Assembly: GCA_020622165.1 (NCBI GenBank)
Contig: JACNMN010000012.1
Coordinates: forward strand, 1-64,000
DNA: 64,000 nt
Reading direction: 5' to 3'
Origin: Boseongicola sp. H5
Lineage (GTDB): Bacteria; Pseudomonadota; Alphaproteobacteria; Rhodobacterales; Rhodobacteraceae
Shown: in pieces, positions 16,946-26,425 of the stretch
How positions within the stretch are numbered: position 1 is the stretch's first letter
Layout of the letters: each line of letters starts with the position of its first letter
Position numbers and translations under genes: made by a program
Notes under the pieces: generated by a model
Told to the model about the DNA's origin: nothing
Databases searched by the model: none
What the model saw: the letters and a program-made list of their open reading frames with translations, nothing else

Positions 16946-17326
16946 ATGACAGACAGATGGGAACAGGGCATGGCAACCCGGCGCCGCGTTCTGGGCAATG
17001 CCCATGTGGACGCGGCCGAGGCCAGACGCACCGCTTTCGACACGCCCTTTCAGGAGTTGATCACCGAAGCCGCCTGGGGTCACCTGTGGTCCCGGCCCGA
17101 CTGGCCGTTTCGCGAACGCTCCATCGTGACCATCGCGATCCTTGCCGCGCTCGGTCAGGATGAGGAACTGGCGATGCATATTCGCGCCACCGCCAATACC
17201 GGCGCGACGGAGGCCGATATCCGCGAGGCCTTGCTGCATGTCGCGATTTATGCCGGTGTCCCCGCCGCCAATCGCGCGATCCGCATCGCAAAGGAAACCC
17301 TCGACGGGATGCAAGAGGCGTCCTGA
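16946..17326 (+). CDS. carboxymuconolactone decarboxylase-family protein
   Basis: A 126-residue AhpD/CMD-fold protein. The length and sequence (FQELITEAAWGHLWSRPDWPF, RSIVTIAILAALGQDEELAMH, HVAIYAGVPAANRAIRIAKE) fit 4-carboxymuconolactone decarboxylase (PcaC), the beta-ketoadipate enzyme after protocatechuate cleavage. No CxxC peroxidase motif is present, so it is not AhpD. pcaHG are in this window at 59.6-61.0 kb but not beside it; in this locus it may act on another lactone or be a scaffold paralogue. Confidence 0.85.
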   Translation: MTDRWEQGMATRRRVLGNAHVDAAEARRTAFDTPFQELITEAAWGHLWSRPDWPFRERSIVTIAILAALGQDEELAMHIRATANTGATEADIREALLHVAIYAGVPAANRAIRIAKETLDGMQEAS

Positions 17327-17394
17327 CACACAAGGACGCTTTGCGGAGCCATGTCCGCGCTGTAGCCTTCCCCAAGGGAACGGGAGGCGCATAG

Positions 17395-19314
17395 ATGAAA
17401 GACAAGATCATCCCTGCCAGCGACGCCGCGGCGCTGGTCTCCGCCGGGGACACCGTCACCACCTCGGGCTTTGTCGGGATCGGCGTGCCCGACGCGCTGC
17501 TCGCCGCGATCGAAACGCAGTTTCTCGAAACCGGCGCCCCGCGGGACCTGACCCTTTTCTTCGCGGCGGGTCAGGGCGACGGCAAGGATCGCGGCCTCAA
17601 CCGGCTGGGCCATGAGGGCCTTCTGAAACGCGTGATCGGCGGGCATTGGGGTCTGATCCCCAAGGTCGCTCAACTGGCCACCAATGGGCTGATCGAAGCC
17701 TATAATCTGCCCCAGGGCGTGATCAGCCAGCTTTATCGGGATATCGCCGCCGGCAAGCCCGGCACACTGACCCATGTGGGGCTTGGCACCTTCGTCGACC
17801 CGCGCCTGGAGGGTGGCCGCATCAACCCGCAGACGACCGAGGAACTGATCGAGGTGATGCGGATCGGCGACCGCGATCTTCTTTTCTACAAGGCCCAACC
17901 GATCCAGGTCGCCCTGCTGCGCGGCACCACGGCGGATCCGGCGGGCAACATCACGATGGAGCGCGAGGCGCTGGTGATCGACAACCTTGCGCAGGCCATG
18001 GCAACGCGCAACTCGGGCGGCATGGTCATCGTGCAGGTGGAGCGCATCGCCGCCAGGGGCGCGCTCAACCCCCGCGATGTGATCCTGCCCGCCACCCTTG
18101 TCGATGCGGTCGTCATCGCCGAGCCGGAACTCCATATGCAGACCTACGCCACGCCCTATTCCCATCTTTTTGCGGGCCAGTTTCGGGCGCCGGCGGGCAG
18201 CACCGCCCCGATGCCCCTTGACGCCCGCAAGATCATCGCCCGGCGCGCGGCCTTCGAACTGCCGGTCAACGGCGTCGTCAATCTGGGGATCGGCATGCCC
18301 GAAGGCGTCGCTGCCGTGGCGGAGGAGGAGGGGCTGCTGGAGCATGTCACACTCACCGCCGAACCCGGTGTGATCGGCGGCCAGCCCGCTTCGGGCCTCG
18401 ATTTCGGGGCCGCAGTGAATACCGACGCCATCATCCCGCAAAACGCGCAGTTCGATTTCTACGATGGCGGCGGGCTGGACCTTGCCGTTCTGGGCATGGC
18501 GGAGGCCGATCGGGCCGGCAACGTCAATGTCTCCCGGTTCGGCCCCCGGCTGGCCGGAGCCGGCGGGTTCATCAATATCAGCCAGAATGCCGCGCGCGTG
18601 GTCTTCGCCGGCACGTTCACCGCAGGCGGTCTCCACCTTTCCATATCGGACGGTGCAATCGCCATTCGCGGGGAGGGACGCGCCCGGAAATTCCTTGACG
18701 ACGTGCAGCAGATCACCTTTTCGGGCCGACACGCACAGGGCAAATCCATCCTCTATGTCACTGAACGCTGCGTTTTCGATCTTTGCGCCGACGGGCTCCG
18801 CCTGATCGAGATCGCACCGGGGATCGAACTTGAGCGGGATATCCTCTCCCACATGGCCTTTCGCCCCGTGATCGGAGAGATCACGCAGATGGATCCGCGG
18901 ATCTTCACCGCCGCGCCGATGGAGCTGAAACGCGACCTCCTCCATCTCGATCTGGATGACCGTATCGCCCTGAACCCCGAGGCCACGCGCCTTTTCATCA
19001 ATTTCGAGAAGCTGCGCATTCGCACCGAGCAGGACATCGCCCGCATCGCGGCCCGGGTCGAAACGCTCTGCGCCCCGCTTGAAACCCGCGTCGACGTGAT
19101 CGTCAACTATGACGGGGCGCGGATCGACGAGGATGTGGAAGACGCATACGCCGCCATGGTTGCCGATCTGGAAGACCGCTACTATCGCACCGTGTCACGC
19201 TATTCGTCTTCCGCATTCATGCGGATGAAACTCGGTCAGGCGCTTGGCCGTGCCAACGCACCTCACATCTTCGAAACCGCCGAAGACGCGCGGCGTTATC
19301 TGGACCGGCGATAG
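17395..19314 (+). CDS. fused acyl-CoA:acetate/3-ketoacid CoA-transferase
   Basis: A 639-residue class I CoA-transferase with alpha and beta halves fused. The alpha half has the entry VSAGDTVTTSGFVGIGVPDAL and FFAAGQGDGKDRGLNRLGHE; the beta half begins near residue 290 and has the catalytic glutamate in TAE323PGVIGGQPASG, followed by GGGLDLAVLGMAEADRAGNV. It resembles YdiF/acetate CoA-transferases that move CoA between short-chain acids. With the ligase and dehydrogenase it could complete or bypass acid activation. It converges with glpK, 16 bases apart. Confidence 0.92.
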   Translation: MKDKIIPASDAAALVSAGDTVTTSGFVGIGVPDALLAAIETQFLETGAPRDLTLFFAAGQGDGKDRGLNRLGHEGLLKRVIGGHWGLIPKVAQLATNGLIEAYNLPQGVISQLYRDIAAGKPGTLTHVGLGTFVDPRLEGGRINPQTTEELIEVMRIGDRDLLFYKAQPIQVALLRGTTADPAGNITMEREALVIDNLAQAMATRNSGGMVIVQVERIAARGALNPRDVILPATLVDAVVIAEPELHMQTYATPYSHLFAGQFRAPAGSTAPMPLDARKIIARRAAFELPVNGVVNLGIGMPEGVAAVAEEEGLLEHVTLTAEPGVIGGQPASGLDFGAAVNTDAIIPQNAQFDFYDGGGLDLAVLGMAEADRAGNVNVSRFGPRLAGAGGFINISQNAARVVFAGTFTAGGLHLSISDGAIAIRGEGRARKFLDDVQQITFSGRHAQGKSILYVTERCVFDLCADGLRLIEIAPGIELERDILSHMAFRPVIGEITQMDPRIFTAAPMELKRDLLHLDLDDRIALNPEATRLFINFEKLRIRTEQDIARIAARVETLCAPLETRVDVIVNYDGARIDEDVEDAYAAMVADLEDRYYRTVSRYSSSAFMRMKLGQALGRANAPHIFETAEDARRYLDRR

Positions 19315-19330
19315 CATCTGCGATCCGGAC

Positions 19331-20833
19331 TCAGGCCGGTCCGGGTTCGCGGCTCAAGGTGCGCGCAACCGCATCCTTCCAGCCCGCGTACCGCGCCTCG
19401 CGCCGCCCGGCATCCATTCCGGGCGTGAACTGCCGGTCCAGCGCCCACATGGCCGCGAACCCGTCCTGATCGGGATAGAGACCCGCCCGCATTCCCGCCA
19501 CCCAGGCCACGCCCAATGCCGTCGTCTCCAGCACTTTCGGGCGATCCACCGGGGCGCCCAGAATATCGGCCAGAAACTGCATCGTCCAATCGGACACGCT
19601 CATCCCGCCATCGACCCGCAGGATGTTCTCCCCACCCGAGGCCTGCCAGTCGGCGCGCATCGCCTCCCACAGATCACGGGTCTGAAACCCGACGCTTTCC
19701 AATGCGGCGCGGGCAAATTCCGCCGGGCCCGATCCCCGCGTCAACCCATAGATCGCCCCCCGGCAATCCGGGTCCCAATAGGGCGCGCCAAGTCCGACAA
19801 AGGCTGGTACGAGATAAAGCTCCTGTGTCTTGTCGGCGGCTTCGGCCAGCGTCTGGCTCTCGCCTGCCTCGCGGATGATCCGCAACCCGTCGCGCAGCCA
19901 CTGAACCACGGCGCCCGCAATGAAGATCGACCCTTCCAGCGCATAGCTGGGCTTTCCGTCAAACTGATAGGCAATCGTTCCCAGCATCCTGTTCTGGCTT
20001 TCCACCAGCGTATCACCGGTGTTGAGAAGCGCGAAACACCCCGTGCCATAAGTCGATTTCATCATGCCCGGCTGGAAACAGGCCTGCCCGAGGGTGGCGG
20101 CCTGCTGGTCCCCGGCGACGCCCAGAACGGGCAGCGGCTTGCCGAACAGATCGGCGCGGGTCATCCCGAAATCGGCGCCGCAATCCTTTACTTCGGGCAG
20201 CATCTCCATCGGAATGTTCAACAGCGCGCAGATCTCCGCGTCCCATTCGCCCTTGCGGATGTTATACAACAATGTCCGCGCGGCATTCGTGGCGTCGGTG
20301 ACATGCGATGCCCCGCCCGTCAGCTTCCAGATCAGATAGCAATCGACCGTCCCGAAGATCAGCCGCCCGGCCTCAGCCTTGGCGCGCGCGCCTTCCACGT
20401 TCGACAGCAGCCAGGCCAGCTTCGTGCCCGAGAAGTACGGATCCAGCAGCAGCCCGGTGCGGGACCGGATCATCGGCTCGTGCCCGTCGGCCTTCAGCCG
20501 GGCACAGAGCTCCGCCGTGCGCCGATCCTGCCAGACAATCGCGTTGTGAATGGGCTGGCCGGTTTCCCGGTCCCAGACCACGACGGTCTCGCGCTGATTG
20601 GTGATACCGATCGCGGCGATGTCCTCCGGGCCCAGCCCCGCCCGCTCGATCGCTTCACGGCAGGTGCCGGCCGTGGTCACCCAGATATCCGCCGGATCAT
20701 GTTCCACCCAGCCGGAGGCCGGAAAATGCTGGGTGAACTCCTCCTGCGCCGAGGCAATCGGCGTCAGCGCCTTGTCGAAGATGATCGCCCGGCTGGATGT
20801 GGTGCCCTGATCGATGGCCAGAATATGGGTCAT
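19331..20833 (-). CDS. glpK: glycerol kinase
   Basis: A 500-residue FGGY-family kinase phosphorylating glycerol to glycerol-3-phosphate with ATP. N-terminal [20 protein letters not shown], substrate motifs [31 protein letters not shown] and [18 protein letters not shown], and the C-terminal [12 protein letters not shown]-like segment ([20 protein letters not shown]) are typical of GlpK. No glpD, glpF or glp regulator is adjacent, so it stands outside the usual glp cluster. Upstream on the same strand, 66 bases away, lies the TesA-like gene. Confidence 0.97.
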   Translation of the reverse strand: MTHILAIDQGTTSSRAIIFDKALTPIASAQEEFTQHFPASGWVEHDPADIWVTTAGTCREAIERAGLGPEDIAAIGITNQRETVVVWDRETGQPIHNAIVWQDRRTAELCARLKADGHEPMIRSRTGLLLDPYFSGTKLAWLLSNVEGARAKAEAGRLIFGTVDCYLIWKLTGGASHVTDATNAARTLLYNIRKGEWDAEICALLNIPMEMLPEVKDCGADFGMTRADLFGKPLPVLGVAGDQQAATLGQACFQPGMMKSTYGTGCFALLNTGDTLVESQNRMLGTIAYQFDGKPSYALEGSIFIAGAVVQWLRDGLRIIREAGESQTLAEAADKTQELYLVPAFVGLGAPYWDPDCRGAIYGLTRGSGPAEFARAALESVGFQTRDLWEAMRADWQASGGENILRVDGGMSVSDWTMQFLADILGAPVDRPKVLETTALGVAWVAGMRAGLYPDQDGFAAMWALDRQFTPGMDAGRREARYAGWKDAVARTLSREPGPA

Positions 20834-20899
20834 CGCGCCCTCCCTTGATTGCCCGATGATCGTATCGCCCCGAACCGGAGCCGCAAGCCCATCGCCGCC

Positions 20900-21601
20900 T
20901 CAGGAGCGAGGGACGCGGGCGATCAGCGCCTCGACCTCGGGGCCGAGCGCCTCGACGATGCGGGCCACGCCTTCGGCATTGGGATGGATACCGTCGGCCT
21001 GCATGTACCGTGCAATCGCGCCCGTCCGGTCCCCCTCGGCGGCCGTTTCAAGCCCGCCAAGAAAGCTTTCGGCATGTAATGCGCCATAAGCCCGGGCAAG
21101 GTCCGGGTACATCGCGTCGAATGCGGCCTTGTAGTCGGGGCCGTAATTGCCCGGCGCCTGCAAGCCCACAAGCAGCACCTCCACCGATCCGGCATCTGCG
21201 GCTTGCAGGATGCCTTCCAGATTGGCGCGGCTGGCCTCCGGCGCGATGCCACGCAACAGGTCGTTGCCCCCCAAAGCCACGATCATCGCGTCTACCTCGG
21301 GCGTCAGCGTCCAGCCCACCCGTGCCAGCCCGCCCGCCGTCGTATCACCCGAAACGCCGGCATTGATCACCGTGACCTCGTGGCCCCGCGCCCGCAGCCA
21401 TGCCTGCAATTGGGGCACGAACCCATCCTCCTGCACCAGCCCGTATCCTTGCGTCAGGCTGTCGCCCAAGGCCGCGATGGTGATCTCTTCCGCCACCGCC
21501 GCACCCGCGAGGCTTGTAAAAAACCCAGCCAAAACAACCTTGCTCAACCGCCTGCGCGCCCCATATGCCAAGGAACGAAGTGAACCGAGGCGTTCAGACA
21601 T
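20900..21601 (-). CDS. tesA: TesA-type GDSL arylesterase/lysophospholipase
   Basis: A 233-residue SGNH hydrolase: signal-like N-terminus (SKVVLAGFFTSLAGAAVA then EE), block I GDSLTQGYGL with nucleophile Ser, block II NAGVSGDTTAGG, block III GGNDLLRG, and block V DGIHPN with Asp-His. It acts in the periplasm as a thioesterase/esterase, as E. coli TesA. The chosen ATG (21601) overlaps the divergent ABC ATPase ATG (21600) by two bases; a TTG about 11 codons in (LAYGARRR) would also give a normal signal peptide and leave room for a promoter. Confidence 0.92.
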   Translation of the reverse strand: MSERLGSLRSLAYGARRRLSKVVLAGFFTSLAGAAVAEEITIAALGDSLTQGYGLVQEDGFVPQLQAWLRARGHEVTVINAGVSGDTTAGGLARVGWTLTPEVDAMIVALGGNDLLRGIAPEASRANLEGILQAADAGSVEVLLVGLQAPGNYGPDYKAAFDAMYPDLARAYGALHAESFLGGLETAAEGDRTGAIARYMQADGIHPNAEGVARIVEALGPEVEALIARVPRS

Positions 21602-22295
21602 GGCCGAGCCGATCCTCTCCCTGACCGACACCAGACTGGCGCTTGACGGTAATGCCGGCCGGGTGGAGATCCTGCATGGCATCACCTTGCGGATCGCGCG
21701 CGGGGAAACCGTGGGGCTGGTGGGGCCATCTGGGTCGGGCAAATCCTCACTCCTCATGCTGATGGGCGGTCTGGACCGCGCCACCGCGGGCCGGGTCATG
21801 GCGCTTGGCCATGATCTCACCGCGATGAACGAAGACCAGCTGGCCCGCTTCCGTCGGGAACATATGGGCGTCGTGTTCCAATCCTTCCACCTCATTCCGA
21901 CGATGACGGCCCTTGAAAACGTCGCGACGCCCCTGGAACTTGCCGGTCACGCCGACGCGTTCGAGCGGGCCGAAGCCGAACTGGCGGCCATGGGCCTTGC
22001 CGACCGCCTTCACCATTATCCCTCCCAGATGTCGGGCGGCGAGCAACAGCGCGTGGCGCTGGCGCGCGCCGCGGCGCCGCGCCCCGATATCCTTCTGGCA
22101 GACGAACCCACCGGCAATCTGGACGAAACCAACGGCGCCGCGATCATGGATCTGCTGTTTGGCCTGCGCGACCGCCACGGCGCCACGCTGGTTCTGGTCA
22201 CACATGCGTCCGATCTGGCCGCCCGCTGCGACCGTGTGATCCGCCTGCGCGATGGCCGGATTGACGACAGCGCCGCCCGCGCCGCCGCGGAATGA
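21600..22295 (+). CDS. ABC transporter ATP-binding protein (YbbA-like)
   Basis: A 231-residue ATPase of the LolD/MacB branch. Walker A GLVGPSGSGKSSL, Q-loop GVVFQSFHLIPTMTALENV, signature MSGGEQQRVALARA, Walker B ILLADEPTGNLD and H-loop LVTHASDLA are all intact. It is followed, with a four-base overlap, by an FtsX-like permease, and divergent from tesA. This matches ybbA-ybbP next to tesA in E. coli. The pair is thought to be a mechanotransmission or lipoprotein-type extrusion system; substrate unknown. Confidence 0.95.
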   Translation: MAEPILSLTDTRLALDGNAGRVEILHGITLRIARGETVGLVGPSGSGKSSLLMLMGGLDRATAGRVMALGHDLTAMNEDQLARFRREHMGVVFQSFHLIPTMTALENVATPLELAGHADAFERAEAELAAMGLADRLHHYPSQMSGGEQQRVALARAAAPRPDILLADEPTGNLDETNGAAIMDLLFGLRDRHGATLVLVTHASDLAARCDRVIRLRDGRIDDSAARAAAE

Positions 22296-24820
22296 GCGTC
22301 GCCTTTCGCATTGCCCGGCGCGAGCTGCGCGGCGGTCTCCGTGGCTTTCGCATCTTTCTCGCCTGCCTCGCCCTGGGTGTGGCGGCCATCGCCGCGGTCG
22401 GCTCGGTCCGCGTCTCGATCCAGGAGGGGCTGGCCCGCGAGGGGGCGACGATCCTCGGCGGCGATGCCGAGATGTCCTTCACCTACCGTTTCGCCACCGA
22501 GGCGGAGCGCGCCTGGATGGACGCCAATGCCATCGCCATTTCCGAAACCGTCGATTTTCGGTCCATGGCGGTGGTCGACGGGGAAAACGGCCCCGAACGC
22601 GGGCTCACGCAGGTGCGCGGCGTCGACGCGCTTTACCCGCTTTACGGCGACGTCGTTCTGTCGCCCGACATTCCCATCACCGACGCGCTCGCCATCCGTC
22701 AGGGGCTTCCCGGCGGCGTGATGCAACAGGTGCTGGCCGACCGTCTCGGGCTCGGCCCCGGCGATGTGTTCCGGCTAGGCACGCAGGAATTTCGCCTGAC
22801 CGCCCTTCTTGAGGTCGAACCGGACGGGGCTGCCGGCGGTTTCGCCCTCGGGCCGCGCACATTGGTCAGTCTCGATGGCCTCGCCACCTCCGGTCTGCTG
22901 GAGCCGGGTACGCTCTACGACAGCCAATATCGTCTGCGCCTGCCGGACACGGCCAATCTTCAAAGCCTTGAAGAAAACGCATTGTCCCGGTTCCGCGACA
23001 CCGGCCTTCGCTGGCGCGACAGCCGCAATGGCGCGCCCGGCATTCAGGAATTTGTCGACCGGATCGGGGCGTTTCTGGTGCTTGTGGGGCTTGCGGGGCT
23101 TGCCGTTGGCGGCGTCGGCGTCTCTTCGGCCATCCGTGCCTATCTCGACGGAAAGATCGCCACCATCGCGACCCTGAAAACCCTCGGCGCGGAAAGCCGG
23201 ACCATCTTCGCCGCCTATTTCCTGCAAATCGGGCTTCTGACCGCACTTGGCATCATGATCGGGCTGACCCTTGGCGCGGTGGCGCCCCTGGCACTTTCGC
23301 CGCTGATCGAAGCCCAACTGCCCATTCCCGCCGCGTTCGGCCTGCATCCTGCCCCTCTGGCCGAGGCGGCGCTTTACGGCCTGCTCACCGCGCTGATCTT
23401 CACACTCTGGCCACTCGCCCGCACCGAACAGGTGCGCGCCGCGGCGCTCTATCGCGATGCGACGGGGCCGGCGCGGTCGTGGCCGCGCCCGGTCTTTCTG
23501 GCCCTGACGGCGGCGCTGGTCGCCCTTCTGGTCGGGCTGGCCGCATGGCTCTCCGGCATCCCGGTTCTGGCGCTCTACACGGCCGCGGCAATCCTGGCCT
23601 CCCTCCTCCTGCTCAGCCTGTCGGCCCTTGGCGTCCGGGCGCTGTCGCGCAGACTGTCGCGCGCCCGCATCTTCCGGGGGCGCACCGCCCTGCGCCTCGC
23701 GCTCGGTTCGGTCGGCGGCCCGGGGTCGGAGGCGACATCGGTGGTCCTGTCCCTCGGCCTCGGCCTGACGGTGCTGGCCGCGGTTGGCCAGATCGACAGC
23801 AACCTGCGCAGCGCCATCGAACAGGATCTGCCCGAAGTCGCGCCCTCCTACTTCTTCGTCGACATCCAGAACGATCAGCTTCCGGATTTCCTGGACCGGG
23901 TGAGCAACGATCCTCAGGTCAGCCGGGTCGACACCGCGCCGATGCTGCGCGGGATCATCACCCGCATCAACGGCGTGCCCGCACAGGAGGTCGCCGCCGA
24001 TCACTGGGTGCTGCAGGGCGACCGGGGGGTCACCTATCTGACCACGGCGCCGCCTGCCGATCAGGTGGTGGCGGGCGAATGGTGGCCCGATGACTATGCC
24101 GGGCCGCCCCTTGTGGCCTTCGCCGCCGAAGAAGCCGCCGAGATCGGCCTGACCCTTGGCGACGAGATCACCGTGAACATCCTCGGCCGCGACATCACCG
24201 CCCGGATCGCGGCACTGCGGGAGGTCGATTTCTCCAATGCCGGGATCGGGTTCATCCTGACCATGTCGCAAAACGCGCTGGCGGGCGCGCCCCATACCCA
24301 TATCGCCACGGTCTACGCGGAAGAGGCGGCCGAGGCGCAGATCCTGCGCGACGTCGCCGCGGCGGCCCCGAACATCACCGCGATCCGGATGCGCGATGCG
24401 CTGCAACGGGTGGCCGATGCACTGTCGGACCTTGCCGCCGCCACCTCCTACGGCGCGGCCGCCACGCTTCTGACCGGGTTCGTCGTGCTGATCGGGGCCG
24501 CTGCAGCGGGCGAACGGGGCCGGGTCTTCGAAGCGGCGGTGCTGAAGACCGTAGGCGCTTCAAGGAGCAGAATCCTGACAAGCTTTGCCTTGCGCTCGGC
24601 GTTCCTGGGGGCCGCCGCGGGCATCGTGGCGATCCTTGCCGGCGCAATCGGCGCATGGGCCGTGATGATATTCGTGATGGACGCCTCGTTCCGCTTCGAA
24701 CCGGTCTCGGCCACCGCCATCGTTCTGGGCGGTGCGCTGGCGACGCTTCTGGCCGGGCTGGCTTTTGCGCTGCGCCCGCTGGCCGCCCGGCCCGCCCACG
24801 TGCTTCGCGCACGCGAATAA
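22292..24820 (+). CDS. FtsX-like ABC permease (YbbP-like)
   Basis: An 842-residue membrane protein with an N-terminal TM (AFRIARRELRGGLRGFRIFL region), a large periplasmic domain, then an FtsX four-TM core (FLVLVGLAGLAVGGVGVSSA, TLGIMIGLTLGAVAPLALSPL), and a second, duplicated domain and core at the C-terminus (GAAATLLTGFVVLIGAAAAG, ending HVLRARE). Two FtsX repeats in one chain is the YbbP layout. Works with the ATPase just upstream (stop/start overlap). ATG overlaps the ATPase stop. Confidence 0.94.
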   Translation: MSVAFRIARRELRGGLRGFRIFLACLALGVAAIAAVGSVRVSIQEGLAREGATILGGDAEMSFTYRFATEAERAWMDANAIAISETVDFRSMAVVDGENGPERGLTQVRGVDALYPLYGDVVLSPDIPITDALAIRQGLPGGVMQQVLADRLGLGPGDVFRLGTQEFRLTALLEVEPDGAAGGFALGPRTLVSLDGLATSGLLEPGTLYDSQYRLRLPDTANLQSLEENALSRFRDTGLRWRDSRNGAPGIQEFVDRIGAFLVLVGLAGLAVGGVGVSSAIRAYLDGKIATIATLKTLGAESRTIFAAYFLQIGLLTALGIMIGLTLGAVAPLALSPLIEAQLPIPAAFGLHPAPLAEAALYGLLTALIFTLWPLARTEQVRAAALYRDATGPARSWPRPVFLALTAALVALLVGLAAWLSGIPVLALYTAAAILASLLLLSLSALGVRALSRRLSRARIFRGRTALRLALGSVGGPGSEATSVVLSLGLGLTVLAAVGQIDSNLRSAIEQDLPEVAPSYFFVDIQNDQLPDFLDRVSNDPQVSRVDTAPMLRGIITRINGVPAQEVAADHWVLQGDRGVTYLTTAPPADQVVAGEWWPDDYAGPPLVAFAAEEAAEIGLTLGDEITVNILGRDITARIAALREVDFSNAGIGFILTMSQNALAGAPHTHIATVYAEEAAEAQILRDVAAAAPNITAIRMRDALQRVADALSDLAAATSYGAAATLLTGFVVLIGAAAAGERGRVFEAAVLKTVGASRSRILTSFALRSAFLGAAAGIVAILAGAIGAWAVMIFVMDASFRFEPVSATAIVLGGALATLLAGLAFALRPLAARPAHVLRARE

Positions 24821-24870
24821 CACGCGCAGAGCCCTTGCCAATTCCGGGCCAAAGGCGCACCTCCTAGCCC

Positions 24871-25674
24871 ATGATGCGCAGTCTCAAATCCCTTCTCCAG
24901 CGTCCCGCGCCAACCGTCGCGCCCAAGGCCGCCGCGCCCGACCGCCCCGCGCCGGGCCGCGCGGTCTATGTGGTGGGCGATCTGCATGGGCGGGCCGATC
25001 TGCTGGAGCAGATGCTGGAGCTGATCGACGCCGATGTCGGCAGGACGCGCGCCCGGAACCCGCATCTGGTCTTTGTCGGCGACTATGTCGATCGCGGCCC
25101 CGACAGCGCCGGCGTACTGGACCGGCTTCACGAACTGGCAAGCGAACTGCCGGAGAATGTCACCTGTCTGATGGGCAATCACGACCGGATGATGCTGGAT
25201 TTTCTGGCCGATCCGGTGATCCGCGGGGCGCGGTGGCTGCGGTCCGGGGCCTTGCCGACGCTGCAAAGCTTCGAATTGCCGTCCGAGACCCTGCCGAAGA
25301 CGCCGACGCCGACGCCGGAGATCCTGATCGAACTGGCGACGCTTCTGAAATCGAACCTGACGGCCGAGAAGTACGGCTGGCTCTCCGATCTGCCACTGAG
25401 TTGGTCCTCGGGCAATCTCTGGGTCGTGCATGCCGCGGCGGACCCGCAGCACCGTATGGAGCAGCAGAACCCGCGCACCCTGCTATGGGGCCATCCGGAG
25501 TTCGAAACCCGCCCCCGCGCCGACGGGGTCTGGGTGGCCCATGGCCATTACCAGGTCGACACCCCGGTCTTCGATCAGGGCCGCATCGCGACCGATACCG
25601 GGGCCTGGCACAGCGGGCGGCTGACCGCCTGCGCGATCAGGCCCGATGGGAGCCACAGGTTCCTGCAGACGTGA
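24871..25674 (+). CDS. calcineurin-like metallophosphoesterase (Ser/Thr phosphatase type)
   Basis: A 267-residue PPP-type phosphatase: GDLHGRADLLEQML near residue 35, GDYVDRGPDS near 70, GNHDRMMLDF near 100, then WVVHAAADP and WVAHGHYQVDTP giving the remaining metal His ligands. Similar small enzymes are protein phosphatases or diadenosine tetraphosphate hydrolases. Two adjacent ATGs (24871, 24874) are possible; the ribosome site is weak. It follows the YbbP gene by 50 bases and converges with the antiporter operon. Confidence 0.92.
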   Translation: MMRSLKSLLQRPAPTVAPKAAAPDRPAPGRAVYVVGDLHGRADLLEQMLELIDADVGRTRARNPHLVFVGDYVDRGPDSAGVLDRLHELASELPENVTCLMGNHDRMMLDFLADPVIRGARWLRSGALPTLQSFELPSETLPKTPTPTPEILIELATLLKSNLTAEKYGWLSDLPLSWSSGNLWVVHAAADPQHRMEQQNPRTLLWGHPEFETRPRADGVWVAHGHYQVDTPVFDQGRIATDTGAWHSGRLTACAIRPDGSHRFLQT

Positions 25675-25762
25675 ACGCAGCGCGACTTTCGCCATGTGCG
25701 CCCAGAACGGCAGGCGCCGCCTCTGCCCCACACGTTCGTCGATCCACACCTTTCTGCGCGGC

Positions 25763-26098
25763 TCAGCGTCGTTTGAGCGCCTCCTGCGCCCCATCCTCGA
25801 TCTTCGTCTTCCACATCGGCACACCGGACCGGAAGGCCGCGCGCCCGATCATATGGGCCGCCACCGGCGCAGTGATCAAAAGGAACACGATCGTCGCCAC
25901 CGCGCGTGTCACGGTCGCCAGATCGGCAAACAACACCGCAACTGCTGCCAGTATCAAACCGCTGCCCAGGGTGCCCGCCTTGGTGGAGGCATGCATGCGG
26001 ATCAGCACATCCGGCAGGCGCAAAACACCCAGACCCGCCACGAAGCAGAAGAACCCGCCCAGAAGGACCAGCCCCACCAGAATGAACTCGACGATCAT
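25763..26098 (-). CDS. mnhG: Na+/H+ antiporter subunit G
   Basis: A 111-residue protein with three TM segments (IVEFILVGLVLLGGFFCFVA, AGTLGSGLILAAVAVLFADL, AVATIVFLLITAPVAAHMIG) and the MnhG/PhaG signature GVLRLPDVLIRMHASTKAGTLG. Last gene of the mnhABCDEFG operon; its ATG overlaps the mnhF stop. All seven Mrp subunits are needed for the complex to exchange Na+ (or K+) for protons. Confidence 0.95.
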   Translation of the reverse strand: MIVEFILVGLVLLGGFFCFVAGLGVLRLPDVLIRMHASTKAGTLGSGLILAAVAVLFADLATVTRAVATIVFLLITAPVAAHMIGRAAFRSGVPMWKTKIEDGAQEALKRR

Positions 26099-26421
26099 GG
26101 GCCTGTCTCCTCGTCTTGCGGCAGATCCGGCGTCAGGGCCCGGTCGTCGTTCCCCGCCTCGCGCCGTTCCACGAAACGGGCCAAAGCGACCGTGGCAAGA
26201 AACCCGACCAAAGCCAGCACGATCGCCACGTCCAGAAAGGCCGTTTCGCCGGAGCTGATCGCGAACAGCGCGCAGATCGCGACGATCTGCACCGTCATCA
26301 TGTCGAGTGCCACGATCCGATCCGGCAGGCTTGGCCCTTTTATCAGCCGGATGAAGGCGAAGAGGACGCCCAGCATGACGATCACGAAGGCGATATCGAC
26401 GGCTGTCTGCAAAATCTCCAT
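26095..26421 (-). CDS. mnhF: Na+/H+ antiporter subunit F
   Basis: A 108-residue protein with three TM helices. The family motif FIRLIKGPSLPDRIVALDMM lies between TM1 and TM2, and TM3 (FLDVAIVLALVGFLATVALA) is followed by RFVERRE. The remaining tail is acidic and probably cytoplasmic. Four bases after mnhE; stop overlaps mnhG. Confidence 0.95.
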   Translation of the reverse strand: MEILQTAVDIAFVIVMLGVLFAFIRLIKGPSLPDRIVALDMMTVQIVAICALFAISSGETAFLDVAIVLALVGFLATVALARFVERREAGNDDRALTPDLPQDEETGP

Positions 26422-26425
26422 GGCC

